Shown: in pieces, positions 40,789 to 49,636 of the stretch
Position numbering within the stretch: position 1 is the stretch's first letter
How the letters are laid out: each line of letters starts with the position of its first letter
Assembly: GCA_036747335.1 (NCBI GenBank)
Contig: DAIOCL010000003.1
Span: 16,864-80,863, forward strand
Source of the DNA: UBA4660 sp002405435
GTDB taxonomy: Bacteria > Bacteroidota > Bacteroidia > Flavobacteriales_D > Sanyastnellaceae
DNA length: 64,000 nucleotides
Direction: 5' to 3'
Notes under the pieces: model-generated
Database searches by the model: none
Told to the model about the DNA's origin: nothing
Seen by the model: the letters and a program-made list of their open reading frames with translations, nothing else
Made by a program: the position numbers and the translations under genes

Positions 40789-42819
40789 ATGAAGAAAATT
40801 TTTACCTTGTTGTTTTTCGCACTCCTTCTGTGTGCCGTGAGCCCGGCGCAGCGGTACCTTGAGGAGGTCTTTGATGATGTAACCGTAACGACCAACATCA
40901 CCTACGGGATGAACGCAACGGTTATTGCCTACCAATTGTTTGGCGAAGCCATTCCCGAGTTGCTGAAACTGGATTTTTATGAGCCGGCCGGAGATACGGA
41001 AACGGACAGGCCGCTCATTCTTTACTTTCATACGGGAAACTTCCTTCCGCATCCGCAGAATGGAAGTCCGGGAGGCTTGCGCACGGACTCCTCTGTGGTT
41101 GAGCTCTGCACGCGTATGGCGCGCATGGGCTATGTTGTGGCCTCGTGTGATTACCGCCTTGGCTGGAACCCCCTGGCCCCGACCCAGGAAGAACGCGTGT
41201 ACAGTCTGATCAATGCTGCTTACCGCGGCGTTCAGGACTGCCGCACAGCGGTGCGTTATTTCCGCATGGCAGAGGAGGAAATGGGCGATCCCTACCACAT
41301 CGACACGGATAGAATTGCGGTGTGGGGTCAGGGAACGGGCGGCTATATTGCCTTTTCCTCTTCAACCATCAACGACTATCTTACGGATGTCGGAACGAAT
41401 CCTAAATTTTTGTGGGATCCGGACGGAGACGGCATTCCGCAACCCATGGTGATTGACTTTGTAAATGGAGACATTAACGGCACCGGCTTTGGTGTAAACC
41501 CGCTTGATTCAGACACGTTGTGTTATGCCAACTGGCCCGAATACTCTTCTGAATTCCACGCGATGGTCAACATGGGCGGGGCGATGGGTGATCTTGGCTG
41601 GCTTGAAGACGGTCAGGTGCCCATGATCTCCTTCCACGCCACGACCGATCCTTTTGCCCCCTACGATGAAGGCACCGTTATTGTGCCCGTGCTCAATCTG
41701 CCTGTGGTGGATGTAGCGGGCAGCTACGCGGTGCAGGAACAGGCAAACACCTTTGGCAACAACGAGGTTTTTGCGGGGCTTAGCGGTGATAACTACACAC
41801 ATGCGGCTAATGCAAACAATGACGGCTTTGAGGGGCTGTATCCGCTGGTGCGTCCTGTTGGCAGCGAAGCTGACAGTGCACCATGGGAGTGGTGGGCCCC
41901 TGATAACCCTAATAATGCCAACGGCCTGGCGACCAACCCGGACATGAGTGCTGAGAAGGGTCGTGCTTTCTGTGATACCATCCAGTGGTATACTGCTCCG
42001 CGGTTAGCCTGTGCCCTCAACCTGCCCAACAACCCATGCAGCGGAGGTCCATTGAACGATCCTTGCGACCTGGCCTTCAACATTAATGAGTCGTTGGGCG
42101 GCGCGATTAACGCCCAAAACGGACAAGGCCCGTTTGCCAACAGCAATGCGACGACAGGCGGCAATGATCCGTCATCGGGCTGGGAGTGCTGGCTGGAGCC
42201 TAACGGTGATGGTGATGCACCCTCGCTGGACGCTTCCCTGTGGTTTACCTTTGAAGGCGACGGAAATGAATACAACATCTTTTCTGACAACTGTGGCGGA
42301 TCACTTAGCCAGGCGGATTATATCGAAGAGGGAGATACGCAGTTTGCGCTCTACACAGGCGACGATTGCAACAACCTGGTTCCTGTCTTGTGCAATGATG
42401 ACAGCCCGGATTTCACGGATACGGATTTTTTCTCGGAAATTTCTGTGTTGACTGCTGCCGGACAGACCTATTACCTGCTGGTAGATGGATTTAATTACAC
42501 CGAGATTGATGAAACCGTGGGTATTGCCGACGGACAATTCTGTCTGCAGATCACCAACGTGACCGTAGGGGTAAATGAAATTCCTGCCGCAGACTTCCTG
42601 ATGTTTCCCAACCCGGCGAATGACCGCGTTACCATCAACGCCAAGGAAAACCTGAGTGCCCTTGAAGTGTTTGATGCTACCGGTCGTCTGGTAACGCAGT
42701 TCAGGGGACTGGGGTCTGACATTATCACCCTCAACACCGCCGCCTGGGAAGCGGGAATGTACACCATTAAAATTCACACGGCCAGCGGGGCATCTGCCAG
42801 CAGGCTGGTGGTGGAATAG
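40789..42819 (+). CDS. T9SS-exported alpha/beta-hydrolase-fold protein lacking the catalytic serine
   Basis: A 676-residue secreted protein: signal peptide (KKIFTLLFFALLLCAVSPA), a carboxylesterase-like alpha/beta-hydrolase domain (about 30-400), a beta domain (about 410-590), and a C-terminal T9SS type A sorting domain (FLMFPNPANDRVTINAK and GMYTIKIHTASGASASRLVVE). In the hydrolase domain the nucleophile elbow, normally G-x-S-x-G, reads GQGTG (residues 180-184), so Gly182 replaces the serine and ordinary esterase activity is unlikely. The domain still has the preceding GYVVASCDYRLGW and VQDCRTAVRYFRM elements. It may bind rather than cleave, or use another residue. It follows the TonB receptor by 108 bases and is closed by a strong terminator. 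Confidence 0.85.
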   Translation: MKKIFTLLFFALLLCAVSPAQRYLEEVFDDVTVTTNITYGMNATVIAYQLFGEAIPELLKLDFYEPAGDTETDRPLILYFHTGNFLPHPQNGSPGGLRTDSSVVELCTRMARMGYVVASCDYRLGWNPLAPTQEERVYSLINAAYRGVQDCRTAVRYFRMAEEEMGDPYHIDTDRIAVWGQGTGGYIAFSSSTINDYLTDVGTNPKFLWDPDGDGIPQPMVIDFVNGDINGTGFGVNPLDSDTLCYANWPEYSSEFHAMVNMGGAMGDLGWLEDGQVPMISFHATTDPFAPYDEGTVIVPVLNLPVVDVAGSYAVQEQANTFGNNEVFAGLSGDNYTHAANANNDGFEGLYPLVRPVGSEADSAPWEWWAPDNPNNANGLATNPDMSAEKGRAFCDTIQWYTAPRLACALNLPNNPCSGGPLNDPCDLAFNINESLGGAINAQNGQGPFANSNATTGGNDPSSGWECWLEPNGDGDAPSLDASLWFTFEGDGNEYNIFSDNCGGSLSQADYIEEGDTQFALYTGDDCNNLVPVLCNDDSPDFTDTDFFSEISVLTAAGQTYYLLVDGFNYTEIDETVGIADGQFCLQITNVTVGVNEIPAADFLMFPNPANDRVTINAKENLSALEVFDATGRLVTQFRGLGSDIITLNTAAWEAGMYTIKIHTASGASASRLVVE

Positions 42820-42837
42820 TATCACCTGAATAATCAT

Positions 42838-42865
42838 AAAAAACCCCGCTCGTGCGGGGTTTTTT
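42838..42865. terminator. Strong bidirectional intrinsic terminator
   Basis: An A run followed by CCCCGC, a TCGT loop (42850-42853), GCGGGG and a run of six T gives a symmetrical hairpin of about 12 pairs. It lies between the convergent T9SS protein gene and selD and should stop transcription from both sides. Confidence 0.9.
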
Positions 42866-42878
42866 GTTGTTTGATGAA

Positions 42879-43931
42879 TCACGACTGCAGCACAATCAGC
42901 TTCTCTCCCCTCTGCTCCATCCTGCCGATTGGTCTGTCTGCAACGCCGGCCAAACCAAAATCGCGCACAAGGGCGAGGTAATTTTTTTCCTCCTCAGGAG
43001 ACACGCTCACCAGCAATCCACCGCTGGATTGGGGATCGCACAACAACAGGATTTGTGCGGCACTCAACGCAGTGCACTTGTCGGTGATAAACTGAAAGGT
43101 TTTCATCGTCATGTCGGGATATACAAATGCCTTGTGATAATCCACCACGCCGGGCATGACCGGAAGCTGATCCACCCGCAGCACCGCCGTTGTATGGCTG
43201 CCCTCACATACTTCCACCAGGTGCCCGCCCAGTCCAAATCCGGTTACATCGGTCATGGCGTGTACGCCCGGCAAGGCACCCAGCGCCGTACCCACCTGAT
43301 TGAGGGCGCTCATGTATGAGGTGGCTGTTTCCATTTGTTCAGCCGTAGCAAGACCCCGCTTCGCAGCTGCAGCCAGTGTGCCCGAACCAAGGGGTTTCGT
43401 CAGATAAAGCGCGTCTCCGGGCTGTGCCGTATCGTTTCGTTTGAGATGGGCCGGCAACACGGAACCGGTTACCGCGAGCCCGAAAAAAGGTTCCGGACTA
43501 TCAATGCTGTGACCTCCGGCAATGGTGATGCCCGCCATTCTGCAGCTAAACCTTCCCCCTTCCATCACCCGCCGCGCTTCGGTGGCAGACAATTTGTCGA
43601 CCGGCCACCCCAATATGGCCAGTGCAAAAAGCGGCGTGCCCCCCATGGCATATACATCACTTAGGGCATTGGCGGCCGCAATCTTTCCAAAGTCAAAGGC
43701 GTCGTCCACCACCGGCATAAAGAAGTCGGTCGTGGAGATGAGCAGGGCTCCGTTGCCCGAATCAAATACGGCCGCATCATCACTGCTTTGATAACCCACA
43801 ATAATCCGCGGATCCGGTGGAAGCACCTCTTCCCCTCCGATAATTTCACGCAAGGCAGCAGGAGAAATTTTACAACCGCAACCAGAGCCACGGCTGAATT
43901 GGGTCAGTTTAACGGGAAGTTCATTTTCCAT
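42879..43931 (-). CDS. selD: Selenide, water dikinase
   Basis: SelD makes selenophosphate from selenide and ATP. The 350-residue product has the catalytic N-terminus GSGCGCK (Cys18, Cys20, Lys21), here with ordinary cysteine codons rather than selenocysteine. It also has the metal- and ATP-binding aspartates in SSDDAAVFD and TTDFFMPVVDDAFDFGKIAAANALSD, the GGHSID loop, and the C-terminal TDVTGFGLGGHLVE and CDPQSSGGLLV. It is the normal length. The upstream gene mnmH overlaps its start by 11 bases. With no selA or selB in the window, the selenophosphate is plausibly destined for 2-selenouridine in tRNA. Confidence 0.96.
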   Translation of the reverse strand: MENELPVKLTQFSRGSGCGCKISPAALREIIGGEEVLPPDPRIIVGYQSSDDAAVFDSGNGALLISTTDFFMPVVDDAFDFGKIAAANALSDVYAMGGTPLFALAILGWPVDKLSATEARRVMEGGRFSCRMAGITIAGGHSIDSPEPFFGLAVTGSVLPAHLKRNDTAQPGDALYLTKPLGSGTLAAAAKRGLATAEQMETATSYMSALNQVGTALGALPGVHAMTDVTGFGLGGHLVEVCEGSHTTAVLRVDQLPVMPGVVDYHKAFVYPDMTMKTFQFITDKCTALSAAQILLLCDPQSSGGLLVSVSPEEEKNYLALVRDFGLAGVADRPIGRMEQRGEKLIVLQS

Positions 43932-44967
43932 TGGGGAGTTCGCCAGAGATTTTATTGCGTAGGGTTATTATTTCGCTGATGAGCGCTGTGTCATCCAAAC
44001 TGATTGCGACAGCGGCATGTCGATTATCTTTCCTTAGCCCGAGACCATAGGCATAGGTGCGGTCGTAATAATCAAACAGCACAGCTACCCAATCGCTCAA
44101 CCGACGCTCGTGCAACGCACGAAGGGCTTCGTGCAAGCGATCACCGCCCAGCCGGCGCTCCAACAGTCGGGTGCGCTCGGCCAGGGCCTCAACCGGAAAT
44201 ACGCCGTATTCGCTGAGGATGCGCTGTGTGCGGTAGGCGACGCCCGCAGTTAATTCAACAATAGGGGCCTCCCGGAGCGTCGCGTATAGCCTGTCTGGAA
44301 GTTTTACCTTTCCAATCCACCGGCTTTCATCTTCCACCCAACATTCATTTCCGGTCTTTCGGATGGCATTGGCCAATGCGTTTTCAAACGCCTCCTGCGA
44401 TGGCTGAGCCGGCATGCCCAGTGCACCATAGGTACTGCCGCGGTGGTGGGCGAGCCCTTCCAGGTCAAGTACCGGTTCGCCGGCAAGGCGAAGTTTGTGC
44501 AATACTTCCGTTTTTCCTACCCCGGTTTTTCCGGAGAGCACCGTCAAGTGCAGCGGCGTGTCAAGCAATCGGAGCATTTCATGGCGCCAGGCTTTATAGC
44601 CGCCCTCGAGCAGATGCACGTCAAAACCAGCCGTAGACAGCAGCCAGGCCATCACATTGCTTCGCATGCCCCCGCGCCAGCAATAGACCGCCACACGTTT
44701 TTCAGGGGCCAGCCGCCGGGCTTCTTCGATGTACGCGGCAAACTTGTGTCCCACCAGCCGGAAACCGGTGTGGGTGGCCGCCTCTTTTCCCAACGATTTG
44801 TAGGTAAGCCCTACTTCGTGTCTTTCTTCATTGTTGAGCAGGGGAAGGTTCAGGGCATCCGGCAAATGGGCGTGTTCGTACTCTGCCGGACTGCGCACGT
44901 CGATACACACCACCCCGTTTTCACACAGGGAAAGAAAAGTGGAAAGTGGCGTGTCCCAGGCCTTCAT
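43921..44967 (-). CDS. mnmH: tRNA 2-selenouridine synthase
   Basis: MnmH (SelU/YbbB) replaces sulfur by selenium in the wobble 2-thiouridine of tRNAs for Lys, Glu and Gln. The product (348 residues from the ATG at 44967; an ATG at 45003 would add 12) has an N-terminal rhodanese domain with the catalytic cysteine in VAVYCWRGGMRSN. A P-loop domain follows (LSGKTGVGKTEVLHKL), and then the family-specific LDLEGLAHHRGSTYG and the WVEDESRWIGKVKLP segment. It overlaps selD by 11 bases, a sensible pairing because MnmH consumes SelD's product. It is divergent from a deacetylase gene with a 90-base spacer. Confidence 0.96.
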   Translation of the reverse strand: MKAWDTPLSTFLSLCENGVVCIDVRSPAEYEHAHLPDALNLPLLNNEERHEVGLTYKSLGKEAATHTGFRLVGHKFAAYIEEARRLAPEKRVAVYCWRGGMRSNVMAWLLSTAGFDVHLLEGGYKAWRHEMLRLLDTPLHLTVLSGKTGVGKTEVLHKLRLAGEPVLDLEGLAHHRGSTYGALGMPAQPSQEAFENALANAIRKTGNECWVEDESRWIGKVKLPDRLYATLREAPIVELTAGVAYRTQRILSEYGVFPVEALAERTRLLERRLGGDRLHEALRALHERRLSDWVAVLFDYYDRTYAYGLGLRKDNRHAAVAISLDDTALISEIITLRNKISGELPNGK

Positions 44968-45057
44968 CGCCTGCAATACTACAGCCGGACATACGAACAG
45001 CATACATCAACCAAAATCGGGTATACAGAACAAGCCAATCACCATCATTTTTGTCGC

Positions 45058-45684
45058 ATGTTTCTGGCCCGCCCGCCCCGCATCATACGCACCCTTGCCC
45101 CCCGGCGGGTGTGGCATGTGCCAGGCTGCGGCAACCGCGTGTTTCTAACCTTTGATGACGGCCCCACGCCAGAAACCACACCCATGGTACTCGACCTGCT
45201 GAAAACGGAAGGTGTGAAGGCCACTTTTTTCTGCCTCGGTGCTGCAGCTTTGCAGCGTCCCGAACTCTTGTTGCGCATACGGAACGAAGGACATGCCCTG
45301 GGCAATCATTCGTGGAGTCACCTGAACGGGTGGAAGACCGAAACAGCGAAGTATGTCAGCGATGTGCAGCGATGTGCTGAAGTGGTGTCATCGCCGCTCT
45401 TCCGGCCTCCCTATGGCAGCATTACTTTTCGACAGGCGAAGGCGCTCGCTGGCATGGGTTACCGGATTGTCATGTGGTCGTCGCTTTCCGGCGACTATGA
45501 TCCGCGGAAGCGTCCGCAGGAATGTGCACAAAACGTGCTGAAGGGATTAAAGCCCGGCGACATTATGGTCTTTCACGACTCGGCCAAAAGCAGAAACAAT
45601 GTGATGGGCGCTCTTCCTGAGGTGATTCGGGGCGTCAGGGAACGGGGATATCAATTCGACACACTCACACAACGCACTACCTAA
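45058..45684 (+). CDS. Polysaccharide deacetylase, NodB domain
   Basis: A 208-residue carbohydrate esterase family 4 protein. The motifs are in order: the catalytic and metal Asp-Asp in LTFDDGPTPETTPMVLDLL, the metal His pair in LGNHSWSHLN, RPPYGS, WSSLSGDYDP, and the late His in MVFHDSAKS. A long upstream open frame from 44443 overlaps mnmH and is not protein-like; the ATG at 45058 fits the family start. There is no signal peptide, so the target may be a cytosolic precursor, or export may use an unrecognised route. Substrate is probably an N-acetylated sugar. It is followed by acs after only seven bases. Confidence 0.92.
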   Translation: MFLARPPRIIRTLAPRRVWHVPGCGNRVFLTFDDGPTPETTPMVLDLLKTEGVKATFFCLGAAALQRPELLLRIRNEGHALGNHSWSHLNGWKTETAKYVSDVQRCAEVVSSPLFRPPYGSITFRQAKALAGMGYRIVMWSSLSGDYDPRKRPQECAQNVLKGLKPGDIMVFHDSAKSRNNVMGALPEVIRGVRERGYQFDTLTQRTT

Positions 45685-45691
45685 GCAAAAG

Positions 45692-47599
45692 ATGAAGTTT
45701 CGCATCCGTTCATTTGAAGAATATCAGCAAGCCGCACGGGAAGCAACAAACAGTCCTGAGACCTATTGGGCCAGCATTGCTTCGAATTTCACGTGGAAGA
45801 AAAAGTGGGACCACGTGCAGCGGGGGACATTTGAAAAACCGGATATCCGTAGGTTTGAAGGGGCGCAACTCAACATTAGCGAAAACATGCTCGACCGCCA
45901 TGCACACGCCAATGGTACAGGCACCGCGCTTATATGGGAGCCCAACCGTGCGAACGACGGCAGCCGCTCCTATTCGTGGTCGCAGTTGCTGGAAGAAGTG
46001 TGCCGGATCGCCAACGGACTCAGAGCGCTCGGCGTTCGCAAAGGAGAGCGTGTATGCCTCTATATGCCCATGGTACCGGAACTGCTTTTCAGCATGCTGG
46101 CATGTGCGCGCATTGGGGCCATTCACTCTGTGGTATTCGGAGGCTTTTCTGCACGATCGCTTCGCGAGAGAATCATGGATTGTGAAGCCTCCTTTGTGAT
46201 TACTTCCGATGAAATCCGACGGGGAGAGAAGAACATACCCGCCAAGGCCGTTGTAGATGAAGCACTGAATGCAGTGACGTCTGTAAAAGGGGTACTCGTC
46301 ACCCGTGTATCTGGATCCATGGTTCCCATGAAAGAGGGCAGAGACCGGTGGATGCACGAGGTATGTGGCCATCAGCCGACAAGCTGTGAAGCTGAAACCA
46401 TGGACAGCGAAGACCCGTTGTTTATCCTCTACACCTCGGGAAGCACGGGTAAACCAAAAGGCGTTGTTCACACCTGTGCTGGCTATATGGTCTATACCGC
46501 ATGGTCATTTGCCAATGTGTTTCAGTGTGACCCCGGCGACCTCTTCTGGTGCACCGCCGATGCCGGCTGGATAACCGGACATTCGTATTTTGCCTATGGG
46601 CCACTCCTGAACGGAACAACGGTACTTATGTTTGAGGGCATTCCTACCTGGCCCGATGCAGGCCGGTTTTGGCAGGTAATCGAAAAACACGGCGTGACGC
46701 ATTTCTACACGGCCCCCACGGCCATCCGTTCGCTTATGACGCACGAGGTTTCGCTGGTCACACGCCGAGATCTGCGTTCGCTGAAGCTGCTGGGCAGTGT
46801 CGGAGAACCCATCAACGAGGAAGCGTGGCACTGGTACCACGAACATGTGGGCGGAAAAAAATGTCCGGTACTGGACACCTGGTGGCAAACAGAAACCGGG
46901 GGCATCATGGTCTCGGGACTTGGCGCCTTTATGCCGCAAAAACCCGCGCATGCCGGACTGCCCCTCCCGGGCATTCAGATGGCCTTGCTCGATCAGCAGG
47001 GCAATGAAATTGCAGAAAATGAAAAGGAAGGTTTATTGGTGATACGAGCACCCTGGCCATCGGTTATTCGCACGACCTGGGGCGATCACGAGCGTTGCCG
47101 GCTGAATTATTTCGCCCCGTATAGGGGATATTATTTCACCGGTGATGCAGCACGCCGCGACGAGAACGGGCTTTACCGGATTATCGGAAGGGTTGACGAT
47201 GTGGTGAATGTGAGCGGACACAGAATCGGCACGGCGGAAGTGGAAAACGCCATTAATGAACATCCGCTTGTCGTGGAAAGTGCGGTGGTCGGTTATCCGC
47301 ACGAAATTAAAGGACAGGGCATTTATGCCTTTGTCATTTGTACCGGTGTTGTGACGGATATGAAGGCTTTTTCGGAAGAGGTGGCCCGTGAGGTAGCGCA
47401 TCACATTGGAAAGTTTGCACGGCCCGACCGCGTGCAGGTAGTTTCCGGACTGCCCAAAACGCGAAGCGGCAAGATTATGCGGCGGATCCTTCGTAAAATA
47501 GCGGAAGGTGACTATGCCAATTTCGGTGATACCTCCACCCTGCTCGACCCGGGTGTCGTAGACCATATCGTCAGCGAGGCAAAAAATATGCACGGGTGA
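45692..47599 (+). CDS. acs: Acetate--CoA ligase (acetyl-CoA synthetase)
   Basis: Acs activates acetate to acetyl-CoA through an acetyl-adenylate. The 635-residue product has the N-terminal Acs domain (WASIASNFTWKKKWDHV), the AMP-binding motif YTSGSTGKPKGVVHT, the acetate-pocket tryptophan region (VLDTWWQTETGG), and the C-terminal hinge and catalytic Lys segment (LPKTRSGKIMRRILRKI), the Lys being the usual target of regulatory acetylation. It is the normal length. The gene begins seven bases after the deacetylase and is followed by fumC, placing acetate use next to a TCA cycle enzyme, though fumC has its own promoter-like element. Confidence 0.96.
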   Translation: MKFRIRSFEEYQQAAREATNSPETYWASIASNFTWKKKWDHVQRGTFEKPDIRRFEGAQLNISENMLDRHAHANGTGTALIWEPNRANDGSRSYSWSQLLEEVCRIANGLRALGVRKGERVCLYMPMVPELLFSMLACARIGAIHSVVFGGFSARSLRERIMDCEASFVITSDEIRRGEKNIPAKAVVDEALNAVTSVKGVLVTRVSGSMVPMKEGRDRWMHEVCGHQPTSCEAETMDSEDPLFILYTSGSTGKPKGVVHTCAGYMVYTAWSFANVFQCDPGDLFWCTADAGWITGHSYFAYGPLLNGTTVLMFEGIPTWPDAGRFWQVIEKHGVTHFYTAPTAIRSLMTHEVSLVTRRDLRSLKLLGSVGEPINEEAWHWYHEHVGGKKCPVLDTWWQTETGGIMVSGLGAFMPQKPAHAGLPLPGIQMALLDQQGNEIAENEKEGLLVIRAPWPSVIRTTWGDHERCRLNYFAPYRGYYFTGDAARRDENGLYRIIGRVDDVVNVSGHRIGTAEVENAINEHPLVVESAVVGYPHEIKGQGIYAFVICTGVVTDMKAFSEEVAREVAHHIGKFARPDRVQVVSGLPKTRSGKIMRRILRKIAEGDYANFGDTSTLLDPGVVDHIVSEAKNMHG

Positions 47600-47652
47600 A
47601 CCGCCCGGTGCCCTGTCCTGCGGGAACCTTGGCAGGTTGCCACAATGCGAAG

Positions 47653-47660
47653 TAGATTCG
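47653..47660 (+). promoter_or_regulatory. Candidate promoter TTG-N21-TAGATTCG for fumC
   Basis: TAGATTCG fits TAnnTTYG and ends 21 bases before the fumC ATG at 47682. A TTG at 47629-47631 lies 21 bases upstream, within the known spacing. Confidence 0.4.
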
Positions 47661-47681
47661 CGCCCGATAAACCAAAGGGAT

Positions 47682-49079
47682 ATGTACAGGATAGAAAAGG
47701 ACACCATGGGCGAGGTGCAGGTACCCGCCGACGTTTACTGGGGAGCCCAAACGGAACGGTCAAGAAACAACTTTCGCATTGGCGACGAAGGCTCTATGCC
47801 CCGTGAAATCATTCGCGCATTTGCCATTCTCAAAAAGGCAGCCGCTTTTGCCAATGAGGAACTGGGTGTGCTGCCGGCAGAAAAACGCGACGCCATTGCT
47901 GCGGTGTGTGATGAAATACTGGCAGGAAAACTCGAGGGTCAGTTTCCTCTCGTGATCTGGCAAACCGGAAGCGGGACTCAGAGCAATATGAATGTGAACG
48001 AAGTTATCTCCAACCGGGCACATGTAATGGCCGGCGGCACACTCGGATCAGGGGTTTCACCGGTCAACCCCAACGATGATGTCAACAAATCCCAATCTTC
48101 CAACGACACCTTTCCGACAGCCATGCACATGGCCGCGTACGAAGTGGTGGTGAAAAAAACTATTCCCGCCATTGAACAGCTGAGAAATACCCTGCGGCGC
48201 AAAAGCAGCCAGTACATGGATGTGGTGAAAATCGGACGCACCCACCTCATGGATGCCACACCTGTAACCCTCGGTCAGGAACTCAGCGGCTACGTGGCCC
48301 AGCTCGAACATGGACTCAGGGCCTTGCGCAATACACTGGCACACCTGGGCGAACTTGCCTTGGGAGGAACAGCTGTGGGCACAGGACTCAATACACCACC
48401 GGGTTATTCGAAGCTGGTGGCTGAAAAAATAGCCGGGTTCAGCGGACAGCCCTTTACCTCCGCGCCCAATAAGTTTGAAGCCATGGCTGCGCACGACGGT
48501 ATCGTGGAGGCACACGGCGCCCTCAAACAACTCGCAGTGTCCCTCAACAAAATCGCAAATGATATCCGCATGATGGCCAGCGGACCGCGCAGCGGGATAG
48601 GAGAAATATTCATCCCCGAAAACGAACCGGGCTCATCGATTATGCCGGGCAAGGTCAATCCGACCCAGTGCGAGGCTCTCACCATGGTGTGCGCCCAGGT
48701 TATGGGCAACGACGTGGCCATTACCATCGGTGGAACGCAAGGCCATTACGAACTAAACGTTTTTAAGCCCCTCATGGCAGCCAATTTCCTGCAGAGCGCC
48801 AACTTGCTGGCCGATGCGTGTATCAGCTTTGATCTGCATTGTGCTTCGGGCATAGAGCCCAACCATGCCCGTATCAAGGAACTGGTCGACAAGTCGCTCA
48901 TGCTGGTAACCGCACTCAACACCAAAATCGGCTACTACCGCGCAGCAGAGATCGCCAAGGCGGCACATAAAAATGGAACCACGCTGAAGGAAGAGGCGAT
49001 AAGGCTGGGTTATGTGACGGCCGAACAGTACGACGAATGGGTAGTGCCCGCCAAAATGGTAGGCACACTGCCGACGTGA
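47682..49079 (+). CDS. fumC: Fumarate hydratase, class II
   Basis: FumC interconverts fumarate and malate in the TCA cycle and needs no iron-sulfur cluster. The 465-residue product shows the family start YRIEKDTMGEVQVPADVYWGAQT, the substrate loop QTGSGTQSNMNVNEVISNRA, KIGRTHLMDATPVTLGQE, and the fumarase/aspartase signature GSSIMPGKVNPTQCE. The frame is open from a TTG at 47637, but the ATG at 47682 gives the standard start and length. Aspartase and argininosuccinate lyase share this fold; the QTGSGTQSNMNVNEV block points to fumarase. Confidence 0.96.
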   Translation: MYRIEKDTMGEVQVPADVYWGAQTERSRNNFRIGDEGSMPREIIRAFAILKKAAAFANEELGVLPAEKRDAIAAVCDEILAGKLEGQFPLVIWQTGSGTQSNMNVNEVISNRAHVMAGGTLGSGVSPVNPNDDVNKSQSSNDTFPTAMHMAAYEVVVKKTIPAIEQLRNTLRRKSSQYMDVVKIGRTHLMDATPVTLGQELSGYVAQLEHGLRALRNTLAHLGELALGGTAVGTGLNTPPGYSKLVAEKIAGFSGQPFTSAPNKFEAMAAHDGIVEAHGALKQLAVSLNKIANDIRMMASGPRSGIGEIFIPENEPGSSIMPGKVNPTQCEALTMVCAQVMGNDVAITIGGTQGHYELNVFKPLMAANFLQSANLLADACISFDLHCASGIEPNHARIKELVDKSLMLVTALNTKIGYYRAAEIAKAAHKNGTTLKEEAIRLGYVTAEQYDEWVVPAKMVGTLPT

Positions 49080-49109
49080 TACGAAACCCGACCGGGCCCG
49101 GGCGCGCAT

Positions 49110-49117
49110 TATATTCG
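49110..49117 (+). promoter_or_regulatory. Candidate -7 element TATATTCG for the small lipoprotein gene
   Basis: TATATTCG fits TAnnTTYG and ends six bases before the ATG at 49124. If used it gives an almost leaderless message. Confidence 0.3.
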
Positions 49118-49123
49118 TACCGT

Positions 49124-49636
49124 ATGCGCGTGAAAGCAACAATCGGTTGCTGGCTGATGCCATTGTTGTTTTCTTGCGGAAGCACGGGTATCAATGACAA
49201 CAGCACGGGAGAAATCATGAAAACCACCGAGTCGGGAGATTTCCGTGGGATTGAGATGGGGGCCTGGCCCGATGATGTGCTCAGCAAGGAGGGGCAAGAC
49301 TTCCTCTATGCCATGCCCGACGAACTCACGTACAGAATACCGCTGGAGGAAAAAGACTCCACCTTCTACGAAATTACCTACAACTTTTCTGACGCCGGAC
49401 TCTACGACATCGAACTGAAAATTTACCCGCGAGACCGTCAACAGCGGAAATCGTTGTCTAATGATTTCTCGGCGCTCTACACTGACCGGTATGGACCGGC
49501 TACCGATGAAAAGCACTACAGGTTATGGAAATTTATGACGGCACGCGGCAGAATCGTCAGCATCCTGCTCAACGACTCCCTGAAAATTAACGACCGGCTC
49601 TGCCTGAAGATAAACTTCAATGAATACAAGCGCTGA
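49124..49636 (+). CDS. Small lipoprotein, hypothetical
   Basis: A 170-residue product with a short lipoprotein signal (VKATIGCWLMPLLFSC, lipobox LFSC). The mature part is beta-rich with the notable phrase DFRGIEMGAWPDDVLSKEG, which resembles the opening of domains that sense small periplasmic changes, and then strands FYEITYNFSDAGLYDIELKIYPRDRQQ. I do not recognise a family. The frame extends to 49037 inside fumC, but the ATG at 49124 gives the signal peptide. Its end overlaps the ABC ATPase gene by 17 bases, implying linked translation; a functional link is possible but unproven. Confidence 0.75.
   Translation: MRVKATIGCWLMPLLFSCGSTGINDNSTGEIMKTTESGDFRGIEMGAWPDDVLSKEGQDFLYAMPDELTYRIPLEEKDSTFYEITYNFSDAGLYDIELKIYPRDRQQRKSLSNDFSALYTDRYGPATDEKHYRLWKFMTARGRIVSILLNDSLKINDRLCLKINFNEYKR

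Noticed and set aside
37810..42819. A polysaccharide utilisation locus
   Set aside because: There is a TonB receptor but no SusD-like protein, glycoside hydrolase or sensor nearby; the neighbour is a non-catalytic hydrolase-fold protein.
44443..45057. A 205-residue N-terminal extension of the polysaccharide deacetylase
   Set aside because: It overlaps mnmH on the other strand and is not protein-like; the NodB domain starts right after the ATG at 45058.
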